Assembly: GCA_014529385.2 (NCBI GenBank)
Contig: CM043960.1
Span: 27,295,896-27,359,895 of the forward strand
Reading direction: 5' to 3'
Origin: Adiantum capillus-veneris
Taxonomy: Eukaryota; Streptophyta; Polypodiopsida; Polypodiales; Pteridaceae
DNA: 64,000 nucleotides
Both the position numbers and the translations under genes were made by a program. Below are positions 37,581-49,142 of the stretch, one piece after another. The notes beneath the pieces were generated by a model. That model was not told the origin of the DNA. It saw only the letters and a program-made list of their open reading frames with translations, and ran no database searches. Position 1 is the stretch's first letter. Every line of letters begins with the position of its first letter.

Positions 37581-37874
37581 GCTGGCATCCACTACGGGTC
37601 TTGGCCGCTTACGGCATTTACTCACTGGCGCGTTAGGTGACCGACACGGAGGATCTCTACCAGTGATTCTACAGCTGGACTACACTTATAGTGCCAGCCT
37701 AGTACGCTTCTAGCGAGTTCACACTTAGTGACCGCATGTACATATGTGCTACTTTTCAGCTTTAGCACTTAGTCATTTTGTACTCTCTTTTCTGTGAAGA
37801 AGAAGAAGAAGCTTTCCATCTCTGTGTGCTTTGTGCTTGTCTTGTGTAGCTCTCTTGCATCCTCATTCTTTACA
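37553..37874 (+). repeat. copia 3' LTR (322 bp)
   Basis: Direct repeat of 32646-32967; follows the purine tract and is followed by AAGTT. Confidence 0.97.
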
Positions 37875-37879
37875 AAGTT

Positions 37880-38785
37880 AAGCCTAAGCAGGTGAAAAGT
37901 AGCCTATCCTATGATGTTTCTCGTTTCTTCCCAAGGTCTATTGTGAAGCGTAAAGAGGTCTTGCAGGTTGACAGGTTTATGGAAGAGCCTAAAGAGGTGA
38001 GTAATGCTTTGCATACAGGATTGAAAAGTCTTGAAGAGGATGCATTGGATACTTGTGTACCTTGTGATTCTGGGTGTGAGTGTGAGGTCGAGGTTATTGA
38101 TGATGAGCACGTATCTTTGGATACTAGTTCCTTGGAAATTAGGGAAGAGGGCAAGGTTGAGAGCCATTTTGTGGATTTGTTGGATGTGGAGCCTGTTTTG
38201 AAGCCATATTTTGATGTATGTACAGTGATTGAACCGATTTGTGAGCATGATTGTGGTTTAAAGTAGGGATTTGTATTCTTGGAGATTGATGAACCCATAC
38301 TAGAAGCTATGGATAGTGGTGCTAGCCATGATTATGATGTGGATAAAGTTATGTGTGATGATGAGTATTCTTATGATGATGAGATGGGGTTTGGCATATA
38401 TGAGTCCAATCTCAGCTATGTGGATGCCTATGCTAGGGATATGTGTGCTGCGGGGATACTTTTGTGCTTTGGATATCAACAACTTTACCTTCACACAATG
38501 CTTTTAGCTACTTGGATGCATGATTTGCAGGTTGTTGCTATGGCTGGTGAAGCCAAGATGCCAGGTGATGAGTCACTTGAGTTGTCTCTATCGGCGGTTG
38601 GGTTGAATGTGGCATGCAATATTTATGTTTTTGGAACTCCAGACAAGGTGGATGTGTTAGTTGGATATGCCTATGGTGCATTTTGGTTGATTGTTCACAA
38701 ATGTAGGTGTGGTGTTATGATGCTTCTTGTGAATCGGGCGATATGCCTTTGGCCTTTTGATCCAGGTGGAATGAGCATCTACTAG
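37880..38785 (+). CDS. Gag-like protein, C-terminal part, with one in-frame TAG
   Basis: Continuation of 32058-32645 in the same frame once the copia element and one AAGTT are left out. The first part (to TAG 38264-38266) is acidic, with ALDTCVPCDSGCECEVEVID and VDLLDVEPVLKPYFDV. After the TAG the same frame stays open to TAG at about 38783, with LEAMDSGASHDYDVDKVMCD, SNLSYVDAYARDMCAAGIL and GYAYGAFWLIVHKCRCG. DSGAS resembles the aspartic protease active site, but the context does not, so I do not call a protease. Together with the N-terminal part it would give about 497 codons with a single TAG. That stop may be a decayed Gln codon or a read-through site. Confidence 0.7.
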
Positions 38786-38835
38786 TGCTGCTGCTGAGCA
38801 TGAATGCTCTAGCAGGCTAGGGGGTGGGCAAATTA

Positions 38836-39978
38836 TGTCAGGAGTTTTTTGGAGCAAGGGATTGTGCATATGTACATACACATGCATGGTGCATCAAATA
38901 AAGAATTGCCCATTCTCCAGAGCCAGGTGGTTATGTGGGGCCCACATGTGTACAAGTAGGACAGCATGTACATAGTGCATCGATTTTCACTATTATCAGT
39001 ACCAGTGTGTTTTTTCTACAATAAGGAGGATTTGTTAGCGCGTAAAAATTCTCGAGGAAGCTATCCGCGGGCCGACGACATGAGGTAAGCGAGTGCGTCA
39101 GATGGCATCTAGTGGCGTCAGGAGGCCGAATGGGGTCAATATTTGCACGTGGATGAGTACAGACACAACGCGGGTGTTTGCTTGTGAGAATTATGCAGAA
39201 AGGTCATCATGAGGACCTTTTTTTGGGGCCACTTCACGTGGTGGCGAGATGCATTATTGGAAAAAAGTTGAGTGCTAGGTGTGCGAATGATGCAAAAAGG
39301 TGACAACTATGCACTGCGAGGTTAGTTTTTGGCCTGTTCGGGGTCCGTTTGAGGTCATCTAAAAATCCAAGGGTGCCCAACTAATAAAGCTAAGTGTGGG
39401 AACTGAAAAAATAGAGAGAAGACCAGAAAAAACGTGGAGAAGAGAGGAGGAACAGCCGTAGGTGTGTTTTTGGGGTTTTTGGAGCTTGTTTTGGCCGTAA
39501 ACTGCTCATCCGATGTCGGATTTGAGCACTTTGACATTGTAGACTGGGGTTTTGGGCCGTTTCGAACGTGATGGCGCTGTCCATTTTGCCAAATTCCTCA
39601 CTCTTTTTCTGCTATTTTTCTGTGTAATCTTCTCAGGTTAGTGAAGGCTCTGCTTAACTTTGTGGTTGTATCTGGTGTATTTCTCAGTATTGTGTGAGCT
39701 ATTTGCCCCATTGGTGTTGGCCTAAGCTCCATTGTATCTAAACATCAGAAATTCTCCTCTTTTGAGCTGAGTTTTTTGGGTGTGTGGTGTGTGTGTGTCT
39801 ATGTGGAGTGGGCAACTGGATAGTCTCTCTCCTCTCACTCCAGAGGTGTGCTCCTTGTCTTGGCCAGGTGTGTTGTGTAAGCCGAGTAGTAACCCATAGT
39901 GTGTGTGTGTGTGTATCATTCCAAGAGTGTGTTTTGGGTCGTTATAGAGGCGTTGTGTGTGTTTTCATCCGGCTCACA
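38836..39978 (+). repeat. 3' LTR of the gag-only element (1143 bp)
   Basis: Starts TGTCAGGAGTTTTTTGG and ends CCGGCTCACA. Differs from the 5' LTR mainly in a patch of about 95 bp (about 39590-39690) and in the TG tract. Confidence 0.93.
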
Positions 39979-39982
39979 ACGT

Positions 39983-40501
39983 ATTATGAGCGCCACTATT
40001 TCAGAAAAATGTCTTAGCTTAATATGGTGTCATTTTCCATTTCAAAACTTTCGATTGCGAAAAGGGAAAAATCCCCCCGAAAATAGAAAAGAATAGTACA
40101 AAAAATCAAATAAATAACCCTTTTTTTCTAATCTCCTCTTACCTGTGTTGAGCTATACATAGTATCTCTATATAGGTGAACATTAGCAAATTCAAGGAAA
40201 GGAATTTTGTATGTTTGAGAAAATGATTTTTTCCTATCATTGATGAGCATGTTCGCACACAAGACGCGGCAATCTGTTGATGACGAGAGAGTTTTTTGGT
40301 TGCTTCTATGAAATGAAGCTCTTGCCAGTGTTTGCAAAAAACGTTTTCAGCAACCAATGGGAAAAAGGAAGAGCATTGAGCATTGGTAATCTCCCAGTTA
40401 GTGATGGTTTTAGTGCTTTTACCAATTTTTACACAAAAACCCTAGTCAATTTCCATCAAGTTGATCCTCCTGCCTAGTCATCAATTTTCAACTTTTGTCC
40501 T
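39983..40501. other. no gene recognised
   Basis: AT-rich unique sequence between the 3' LTR and the TTAA-flanked element. Only short random frames. Confidence 0.5.
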
Positions 40502-40505
40502 TTAA

Positions 40506-41844
40506 CACTAGAATGGTAACAGGACACTTTTATATCCTTGGACACTTTTGTGTCCTGTTAAGTGACCATTTTGCTTGAATTATTTGAAGAGTATGAAAAT
40601 TAATTTCTAGGTGCTATATATCCACAAAGTTGCCTTATGAGCTGAAAAAAACTTAGCATTTTTTTTTGAGTATCGATCTCACCATTAACCTTACTCTTGC
40701 ACAACATTTTTGAACCTAAACTATGTGAAAAAACGGGTCCTGTTTTTGGCTTTTTTTCAAATTTTGGCAACTATACCACTCTAAACTTCATGTTTGTGAG
40801 GTTTAGATGGCTAGAGGTTAGGCCTTCATAGTTCTCAACATGTTTTGATGCTTGTAGGGAGAGCTAAGTGTTAAAATTGAAAGTTATGACCAATTTACAA
40901 GAATTGCATAATCCTGTTTTTTGGACAAAATTAGCACTTTTATGATTTTTTTGGTGGCTTTCTTGATATCCAAATTCAATTTTGATTGTGTAAGTGTAAT
41001 GTATAACATAAAGCTAATCTTCCTTGAGTTTTGGGGGACCTAATATGCTATATAGCATAGTATATGATGATGGTTGAGTTTTTTGATTGCTGAAGAATAC
41101 GATACATTTTAGAGTAGCAAGTATAACTTTCTCAATATTGCTAGTTTCTTAGGCCAATTGTGTGTATTTTGTAGGTAGTGACCATATCTAATCATAGACT
41201 ACAAACTTGGCTAGATATTGAGTAGTTTCTATGGGTTTCTAGAGGTCATAATGCTAAACTCAGTTATTTTATGTTTGCTGTATTTAGTACTTTATCATTG
41301 CCCCCAAGGTTCCAATTGTAAGAGATCTAGTATCCTTTTGACATGCTCCATGGCTCCTTTTGAATCCAGAGGCCGAAAGGGAACTAAGAAAACATGTATA
41401 TAGTATCTGTATTGAGCGTGACTATAGAAACTTTGATGATAGGTCCACAGAATGGCAAAAATGAAACTTTTTTATACCTATTTTTTTTGCCCAAAAAAAA
41501 TTTAGTGAGGTAAAAGCAACCATATGTTTTGGTCACCAACCCATTGAAGTTAACGGGGCATTTTATCTCATGTCCTACAAAAATCTCCACTCTTATTTAT
41601 ATTCACTCAACCGTAAGAAATTGTTGTTTTGGGCAAAATGTACTAGTCCATCAACTTTGGAGGCTTGTAGTGACCAAGGGATGAGAAAAATTACAAGTTT
41701 CTCATTTTTTCCATATGTAGTAGTTATTGAACTATAAGCTCATGAAAGGATTTTTCAAAATGAGTGGATCTACTATGGTTTTGGAATTTTTTCCCAAAAC
41801 CCTGAAAGGACACTTTTATGTCCTGTTAGGTTACCATTCTAGTG
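40506..41844. mobile_element. TTAA-flanked terminal-inverted-repeat element, non-autonomous, 1339 bp
   Basis: The left end CACTAGAATGGTAAC (40506-40520) is perfectly inverted at the right end (GTTACCATTCTAGTG, 41830-41844). TTAA flanks both (40502-40505 and 41845-41848). Next to the ends lie subterminal repeats of 'aggacacttttat.tcc' in both orientations (40521-40556 and about 41807-41826). A TTAA duplication with a CAC/CCC-starting terminal repeat is the piggyBac pattern. No transposase frame is present inside. The superfamily call is inference. Confidence 0.75.
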
Positions 41845-41848
41845 TTAA

Positions 41849-42618
41849 AACAACATTAAAGGTCAATTTTCTGTGAACGTTGGCTCTTGCAAGCTAACTC
41901 TATAAAAAACAACAGAGTTAGTTGGAGCAAGGTTTCGTTTAGCAAGAAAACGTCAATATTTTTCCATGCTCAGTTTATTCAAGGGCAGGGAAAGAATGCA
42001 GCTCACATCTGCTTTACCCCAGCCAGTCGCGCATGTGAATCTCCTCTATGTTGAATCTAAAATATCCCACATTAGTGCAATAATGTATAGAGCACTAAAC
42101 GAGGTGTGTTCATTCCACTTCTCCCATCGATCGCCGTTCTCAATAGGACAACACACAATAAGGATGCATTTGAATACCATGCTTATAATATGTCTTCTCC
42201 GCAACCACGCCATTCCAAGCACTTGTCAGAGGGCCTGCATCTAGCTTGGAAAGGTCGTAAGGCTCATTCTTGAAGAGAGACCATAGCCCTTTGAAATTTT
42301 TGATTTACCCTTCCTAATTATATATTTTAGGGTAAGTTAGAATGGCGACTTGTAGATTTTATTTATCTCGTGCTTCTTTTGAAGGGGTAACATTTTGTCT
42401 TACTATTCTCTTTTTTCTTTGTAGTGCAATGATTCAATAATGTTCTTCATTCACTGGTATGGAGAACCACCATTGATTTACATCACTAAAATTACACTAT
42501 TTTTTCATGCACATGTCATTTTCTATGTTTACCTTTTGGCACACGCACATACACACACATGGGTTTCGCTCGGTTTTTTGGTTTGCTCAGTAAAGTTTGC
42601 TTGGTGTATGGTAAGACT
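41849..42618. other. no gene recognised
   Basis: Unique sequence with a short AC-rich stretch (about 42540-42560). The last ten bases before the resumed gag sequence, catcctccta (42619-42628), repeat 23706-23715. Confidence 0.4.
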
Positions 42619-42628
42619 CATCCTCCTA

Positions 42629-43880
42629 TACTCTTCCTCTTCTGAAGAAAGTGATGGTGCAGCTCTCCGGCAACCTAAAAGAAGAGGCCATAGGAAATCC
42701 TATGCCACCTAGAAGAGGCCGTCCAACCTCAAAAATTTCATAGATGAAGGAAAGAACATCTCTTTCCTTACCTACGATGGAACTTTTTGTGCTATAAACA
42801 AAGTCTTGGCCTTTATTCAAAAATTCAATGTGGTGTTTGGAGATGAGGGCTTCACGGAGTCCTCTAAGCTACGTCATGTAGCTATGCATTTTAAAAGTCC
42901 GCCAGGCAATAATGGTCTAGCCTACAAGCAAACGATGAAGCTCCACAAACATGGAAAGATTTAAGAGCTTCCATCATGAAGCAGTTTTTGGCTACCGGTG
43001 CCAAAGATAAATTACTCACCAAATGTCAAAGCTTGAAGCTCTCTCCCTACGAATCTATCCACAAATATGTAGACAAGTTTTGAGATTTACACCTCGTCTA
43101 CAAAAAGATGGATTTTGGAGAGCAAAACAACATTTTTGTGCGGGTTTAACTGAGGATATGGCAGAGTATGTTAACTCCCAAAGGCCACACACTATATCAT
43201 ACCATGGTGGCTTCGAGAAACAACCTTCAACAAGGGGCTAAGACATATCTTAAGCCCATGAAAAACAAGGACCATAACGAGCCTAAGGGAAAGGACAATG
43301 TCCAAAAGTACTAGTCTCCCAAAGTCAATGCCAACAAAAACAAAGCTAAGGAAAAGGGACTTTATAAAGGCAAAAATAAAATCTCTCCTGAAGAGCTAGA
43401 GCGTTATTGAAAAGATAACCGTTGCTTCAAGTGTGGGGAGCAAGGGCATGCCGATCGTGCTTGTCCCCATAAGAATACACATAATGAGCATCTTAGAGCT
43501 ACCTTGGTCGAAATTCAAGAAGAGGATGCTCATCAGAAAGGATCTCCTCTATGCCATGCTTGGGAAAGGTAAGAGAACATGATGCTTTCATTATGTTTGA
43601 CCTTGATTCTACTCACAATTTCATATCCACAAAGTTGGCCACCAAGCTACACATCCAAGCCTATGAGAGGAGAGATGTCGTACCTGTGGATGGTGCTTCC
43701 AAGGGGCAATAATCCTTTGTCACTCCCTTAATTGGGAAATTGAGGCTCCATGTCCAAAGCTATGTTGACAAGGAGGATTACTTCATCTCTCCTCTCAAGC
43801 ATGAGGATGTAATCTTAGGGGCACCATGGTTTGATTGCATGGCTGCCAACGTTAAATTCCCTGAAAGGAAAATCTAGAAG
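42629..43880 (+). pseudogene. gypsy Gag C-terminal part and protease (decayed)
   Basis: The frame resumes with the Ser/Glu phrase found at 23617 and then the Gag domain: LSFIYE-type capsid text in shifting frames, LKLSPYESIHKYVDKF and HTMVASRNNLQQGAKTYLKP. The zinc knuckle CFKCGEQGHADRAC (43423-43464) is canonical CX2CX4HX4C. The protease follows as FIMFDLDSTHNFISTKLA, where the active-site DSGA has become DSTH, then EDVILGAPWFDCM. Several stops (such as TGA at 43408 and TAG at 43312) break the frame. Confidence 0.85.
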
Positions 43881-43895
43881 TTCAGGAAAAAAGAT

Positions 43896-45180
43896 ATGTA
43901 CATAGATGATAAGGAGTTGGGTAACACCATTCCCATTGTACATAAGCAAGCTTTCAATAAGTCAATAAAGAGCTCTATTTCCATGTACATGATTTTTGTT
44001 AAAGATTATCAAAATGAACCTAATGTTTTATCAAAAGAAAATATAAACAATCAAAAGGAATTAGAGTTATCCAATTTCCTCAAGGGGTTCCAAGATGTTT
44101 TTATTGACAACATCCCTTGTGAACAACCTCCCAAACAAGGGAATGACGACCATGCAATTGAACTTCTTCTAGGAATCTCACCGCCTAATAAACCTCCTTA
44201 TCAAGTTTCTCAAGCTCAACAAGAGGAGATTATGCGGCAAGTGAATGAGTTGGTTGCGAAAGGCATGGTTAGTAGTTCTAGCTCATCTCCATTTTGTTCA
44301 CCAATGTTATTAGTGCAAAAGAAAGATGCTACTTCAATAGGATTGACCTAAAAAGTGGCTACCATCAAATAAGGATAGTTGATCAAGACATTGTAAAGAT
44401 CATATTTTTCAATATGTTTGGTCTTTACGAGTACATTGTCATGCCTTTTGGCTTGACCAATGCACTAGCCACATTTAACGGCTTGATGGAGAAGCTATTC
44501 AGGCCTCACCGAACCTTTACTGGAGTGTTATTTGATTATATAAGCATCTACTCTAATTCATAAGACAAACACAAGCAACACCTCTAGGTAATATTTCAAG
44601 TTTTACGAGAGAATAAAATTTATATTAATCCAAAGAAAAGTGAATTTTTCTTACAAGAGAGTCAGTATATAGGTCACATTATCTCTTAAGATAGCATCCA
44701 AATGGATCCATCAAAACTAGAGGGTAATAAAAGAATGGCCTAATCCAAGGAATCTGCATGAACTAAGAAGCTTTATAGGTATGTGTGCATACTATAGACG
44801 CTTTATAGAAAAGTTATCACAAATCACAAGACCATTACATGACCTAACAAAGAAAAACGTTAGTTATGTATGGTCCACCAAGGAGAACAATGATTTTGAA
44901 AAGCTTAAATAGAAGCTTATCTCTCAACCTGTGCTGCTTACACTACTGGATCTCTCAAAGCCATTTGAGATCCAATGCGACCCTTGTGGTGATTTCCTTG
45001 GAGTTGTTTTTCTCTAGGAAGGGAATGCCATAGCCTATGAAAGTCGAAGGCTCGACTCTATTGAGCAAGCTCTAGGCATATATGAGAAGTAACTCTCAGC
45101 AGTTCTACATGATCTAGACTCGTGGAAACACTATAGACATTGGAATGCCATGGTATTTGAAGATTTGTGATATAAAGAGG
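43896..45180 (+). pseudogene. gypsy RT and RNase H (internal deletion)
   Basis: The RT entry has HAIELLLGISPPNKPPYQ, EEIMRQVNELVAKGMV and FCSPMLLVQKKD. The text then jumps to YFNRIDLKSGYHQIRI, so about 35 residues (the CVDYRALN block) are deleted. MPFGLTNALATFNGLM follows, and the YxDD box is degraded (LFDYISIYS). Thumb and RNase H continue in broken frames to about 45180, with ELRSFIGMCAYYRRFI, LLTLLDLSKPFEIQCDPCGD and LHDLDSWKHYRHW. It is clearly non-functional. Confidence 0.88.
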
Positions 45181-45427
45181 GTTGCCATTTGATGGGCCTT
45201 GATAGTGTTTTTGACAGGTATGAAATGTGCTTGTTTGCTTAACCTATCTACCATTGTCCATATTTATGTATTCCCATGGATAGACTTGGGCAATCCAAAG
45301 ATAAAATCCATGGATATGCTCTCCCATGGTGAATTAGGGATTGGCAAAGGTTGAAGGAATCAAGGTTGCTTCCCTCTATCAAACTTCATCTTTTGGCATA
45401 CCACACATTTTGAAACATACTCTGCAG
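45174..45427 (-). pseudogene. inverted fragment of gypsy integrase
   Basis: On the minus strand this stretch reads EYVSKCVVCQKMKFDRGKQP (end of the integrase zinc finger), then [15 protein letters not shown] (first catalytic Asp) and MVDRLSKQAHFIPVKNT. It lies between RNase H and the truncated 3' LTR of the plus-strand element but in the opposite direction. The 3' part of the element was therefore rearranged by inversion together with deletion. Confidence 0.85.
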
Positions 45428-45785
45428 CATAATTTGGTGCATGAAGCTTCCATCTTCATTGCACCAATGAGTTTTGTCAAAGGAACACAAGAATTGTATT
45501 GTACAAAAGTATACTTTGATGGGAGAATCTATAATACAAAGCCTTTATGGAGGGGGGACCGGCTCCATGTAAATCCGGTCCTCAATTGTTGTCAATTGTT
45601 CTATTTCTATCTCTATTTAAGTACTGTCACTGCCAAATTAGCTAGGTGTAAATTACTACATTTCTTTCTCAATTAATTACTCTCTCTCTCTCTCTCTATG
45701 CTCATTAGTAACTTTTTCTTAATGAAATGCTCACTATGTTATCAATTTCCGCTACACACAAGTTACTAGTGCATTAAATGTTACA
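45428..45785 (+). repeat. 3' LTR, truncated to its last 358 bp
   Basis: Matches 22317-22659 from 'cataatttggtgcatgaagcttcc' to 'cattaaatgttaca' and is followed by the CTTAC duplication at 45786-45790. Confidence 0.92.
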
Positions 45786-45790
45786 CTTAC

Positions 45791-45901
45791 AGCCATCGCA
45801 CACCCTTGTTTGATGTGGAGGATAACATTTCCTTGTACATTGCAAACTACTTTGTATCTTTGGAGGGCTATTCAAATGGCTTTGACCCCCCTGACGTGTA
45901 A
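45791..45901 (+). pseudogene. unknown ORF, second half (continues from 21091)
   Basis: In frame with the sequence left of the LTR element: ICGCLDEKFPTAY spans the rejoined site, then HRTPLFDVEDNISLYIANYF, GYSNGFDPPDV and TAA at 45899-45901. No family recognised. Confidence 0.55.
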
Positions 45902-46009
45902 AGGATTTTGTAAGCTTGAACATTGCCTTTGAAATTTTCATTAAAATTATGAAAATTATCATTGCATGTGTATCTTAGTCCCCTGAAAATTTTTACTAGT
46001 GCACTTTAT

Positions 46010-46700
46010 CTTTTTGTACACGTACTTTTTCTTGCTACTACTTTGGTACTTTTGAGCTACTACTTGGTGACAAGGGTGACTTTCAAGTTAGTCATAAGTG
46101 GGAGTTGCCAGGTTAGTAGTTCCTCTTCAAGGTGGTATGAGAGTAGGGATGAGGACAACAATAAACAAGGGGAGAGAGATGATGAGAGCAAGGGAGGGGA
46201 GGATGAGTAAAAGGAAAATGATATTTATTAACAAGTACCAAAAAGGGTTCTTATTACACAATATGAATGGGCTTTATAGCTTTGCCCGCAAAAGAACTAA
46301 ACAGAGCCACTTAAAACCATTTAGCACAGTACCAAGATTTGATACTACAATACCAAATTTGGTGGCATATTACCACCAAAGATTGGTACTGTATAACATA
46401 GTAGTAATTGAATAATTGTGAAGGTAGCTGATAGAACCAAAGGTGGGTAGTATAGAGTATCAAATTAGGTACTACAGTACTATAGAGTATCAAATTTGGT
46501 ATGGTAACATAAAGTATCAAATTTGCTACTACATTAGTCAACTAAAAACAAATAAGCACAGTACCAGAATTTACTACTACTATAACACAACATTCAGCTA
46601 AAAAATAGAAAGCACAGCACCAAAGTTTTGTACTGTAGAGTACTAGCTTTGGTATTATTGAGTACTAAAGTTTGGTACTATAAAGTACCAGATTGATAAC
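46010..46700. repeat. GTACCAAATTTGGTAC-type repeats (middle cluster)
   Basis: Dense copies of 'gtaccaa', 'tttggtac', 'ataccaaatttggt' and 'agtatcaaat', mostly at 46320-46530 and 46610-46700. No gene except short shadow frames. Confidence 0.7.
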
Positions 46701-46810
46701 ACAGCAATGGCATCAGATAGTATTGATCTCAATTAAGATTCTATTCAAGAGAATTATAATTGTTTGTTGGCTAGAATTATAGTTGGGGTAGACATTGTAT
46801 GGCTCCCGTC

Positions 46811-48680
46811 CTACCCACTTCCTTCTTCATATGGCATACTATTGTAGATATTTTCATATATCTCTAAGGATAGTTTGAATTGGTTATGCAAGCCACATAT
46901 ATCCTCCATGGGAAATTGTATGGCTCTAATTATATGCGAGTAGATCATCATCGATGGTTTCTGATTCAATACGGTATAGGTATCACCTTTTCTTTCAACT
47001 TGGGCATAGTACAAACCCTCAACTAGAAGTCCATATTTTACGATCTTGTTATGCCAAAGGTCCTTCAATACTCTTGGTGCCTAGTACATGGTTTTTGTGC
47101 ACTTTAGAAGGTAGAAGTCCTCTTTCTCCTCTTCTACCTTCACTGCAAAGTTATCCACAATGGACAGTAATTGGCTCAACACCTCAGGGTATCCTTCATA
47201 CATAGGCATGCTTAAATCTTGACTCATTTGGGAGGAAAATAGACAATTTTACTTATGCTCATCATCCTCATCCTCATCTCACTATCTGTTTGTACCAACT
47301 CTATCAATGGCTTGATGGAGACATGTTTCCATTCTTCAATGTCCTACTTATTACTGCATCTCCTCCATTGCCCATTCACACATGGGCATCACAAAAGCAT
47401 GACAGAGTCCAAAAATGCACATCACATGGATTATGCATTGAGTAGCCGTCAACACAATGGAATGAGCAAGAGCTTGCAATTTGTTTACACTCTCATATTG
47501 GAGAACGTAGCACCTCATTTGGTGAAACCAACCAAAATTCCCTCTTTGTTCTAACACTCCCTACCTTCCCTTGTTGGTTGAAACCTCGTGTTGAAAAAAG
47601 TGATCACATCTGTTGCACACTTCATTGGCCAATTATTGGGTTTTATCTCTTCATGTGTAAGAGTTCTCTTGATAATAGCACCTACACCATCATTCTCTCC
47701 TTTTCCATGTCCCAAAGTAGAAAATTTATGCATTACATGCAATCTTGACTAATAATACCTGGCTACAAAATAGTGTGGTCGTTGTGCCTTGATTTGGGAA
47801 GTGGCACCATCTGACCATACCCAATGATAACACAAATTTTCTCCTTATTGTTTCATCCAATTTTCATGTAGCATAAAACAATGATGAACAAAGAGTGTGT
47901 CATGGAGCTTATCATCTAATATGTAAAAATGTAGAGTCTTCTCAATAGTTCCTACTAAATTCTTGATATAAGAGATGTGCTCCAGTATTGTTACCTATGT
48001 GTTTACCACCAATGCATGGACTAGATTTCGTTCTTCCCTTTAAAGTTGTAGCTCTCTACAGAATCAACAACAAAAACCACGTATTTGGGAAACTTAAGCA
48101 AGCAGTCTTTAAATTGTTCGGCCTACCACCTAAACACAAAGTTATGCTTGATGAATCTTTTCAGATGATCTGAAGAAAGATGAATGAAAGTTTCACTTTT
48201 CATCCTTTCCATGACCAAGTCCTTTCTCTTCTTCTCTTTTCCTTCAGCATTAACATGTCCAATATCCACATCCTTAAATACCTTAACAGTCACCTCCTTG
48301 CTATCTATTGCAATCTCATCTGGACAGAATGACAGCTTTCTTACACCACATCTAGGGAACTCTCCAAGTAAGAATATCTTTGCATGACATTCATGATCCA
48401 TAGGGTGAGGGCACAATATGGAATCCAACAAGTTACTTAAGTGCTGAAAAATTGCCTGGTTTGCAGAACCACTCACCTACGGCACTATTTGTACCACAAA
48501 TGGATCATGTACATGGATGTCCTGTTATGTGATGCCCAAACTCATTTTGGCACATTTGATTGAAAGCATTCTTAAAGTATACCATCTGGATATGGTAAAC
48601 ATAGCAGCAAGGATAGCGCTCTTTCAATTTTTGGACAAAATAATGGTTTGGGTGTCTCGAAGGACCTAAACAACTTTATT
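46811..48680 (-). pseudogene. DDE-like transposase ORF of unassigned superfamily (decayed)
   Basis: Pieces in order on the minus strand: YFVQKLKERYPCCYVYHIQM (about 48650-48590), GVRKLSFCPDEIAIDSKEV (48476-48123 frame), FPKYVVFVVDSVESYNF and NEI-stop-SMHW (about 48090-48000), YHWVWSDGATSQIKAQR (about 47850-47800), LGHGKGENDGVGAIIKR (about 47713-47663) and a C-terminal piece at 47068-46811. The series D-x-ENY, NEIQSxHW, SDGxxxQxK and HGKGExDGxGAxxKR recurs in transposase-like proteins of plants and animals that I cannot place in a named superfamily. Stops within it fall at expected Gln positions. Repeat clusters lie at both sides. Confidence 0.6.
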
Positions 48681-48759
48681 GCAGAATATGTGCTCTAGAA
48701 TCTTTTGTAGAGATCCACCTATAAACAAAAAATGATCCACGTTAGAGCTCATAATATTA

Positions 48760-49142
48760 CAAAAAAAGAGTAAGCACCAAAGCAATTTACAGTACCAAAT
48801 TTGGTACTGTAAAACACCAACTCATTATAAAATACCAAATTTGGCACTATATTGCTAGAAATCAGACTATAGTATCAAATTGGGTGCAAAAAAGCAGCAA
48901 ATGTGGTCATACGTAACATATACAATTGCCCTAAAAGCAGATACTATGTTTATAGAACTATACTATGTATAGTGATTGGTGCCCAAAGGAATTAAATTGC
49001 ATATATTTTGTACTATGTTGCTTAAAAGCACCAAATTCAGTACTATGGATCCCCTAAGGTACTATGCATGCACACTAAACAACACCATTTGTAGTAACAA
49101 ACTACATAAAAGCACCAAATTTGGTACTATGGGTTCCCTAAG
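48760..49142. repeat. GTACCAAATTTGGTAC-type repeats (right cluster)
   Basis: Repeats 'gtaccaaatttggtactgt', 'ataccaaatttggcact', 'gcaccaaatttggtactat' and shorter forms. They lie upstream of the minus-strand DDE-like ORF and end where the next LTR begins at 49143. Confidence 0.75.

Larger units (their letters stand above)
32646..37874 (+). mobile_element. young Ty1/copia element, complete, 5229 bp
   Basis: Two 322-bp LTRs, iMet primer site (32968-32980), one gag-pol frame in the order Gag, protease, integrase, RT, RNase H (copia order), a purine tract GAGGGGGAG (37544-37552) and an AAGTT target duplication. The LTRs differ at one position that I can see (ctcttcc versus ctctacc), so insertion was very recent. 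In spite of that gag-pol has two stops and one frameshift. Confidence 0.97.
29845..39978 (+). mobile_element. non-autonomous LTR element carrying only a Gag-like ORF
   Basis: It has long LTRs (29845-30992 and 38836-39978), a primer site, a leader and one long reading frame that begins with a retrotransposon Gag domain. No protease, RT or integrase is found. It is interrupted by the copia element 32646-37874; without that insertion and one AAGTT the frame is continuous. A purine-rich tract (CTAGGGGGTGGG, about 38817-38828) precedes the 3' LTR. This layout is that of terminal-repeat-with-Gag (TR-GAG) elements, which depend on enzymes supplied by an autonomous relative. Confidence 0.85.

Noticed and set aside
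36446-37625. Minus-strand frames over the copia pol region (such as 35974-36546 and 37047-37625)
   Set aside because: Antisense shadows of the well-supported gag-pol frame.
38303-38345. DSGAS in the gag-only element as a protease active site
   Set aside because: No flap or ILG motif follows at the right distance, and the surrounding residues are not protease-like.
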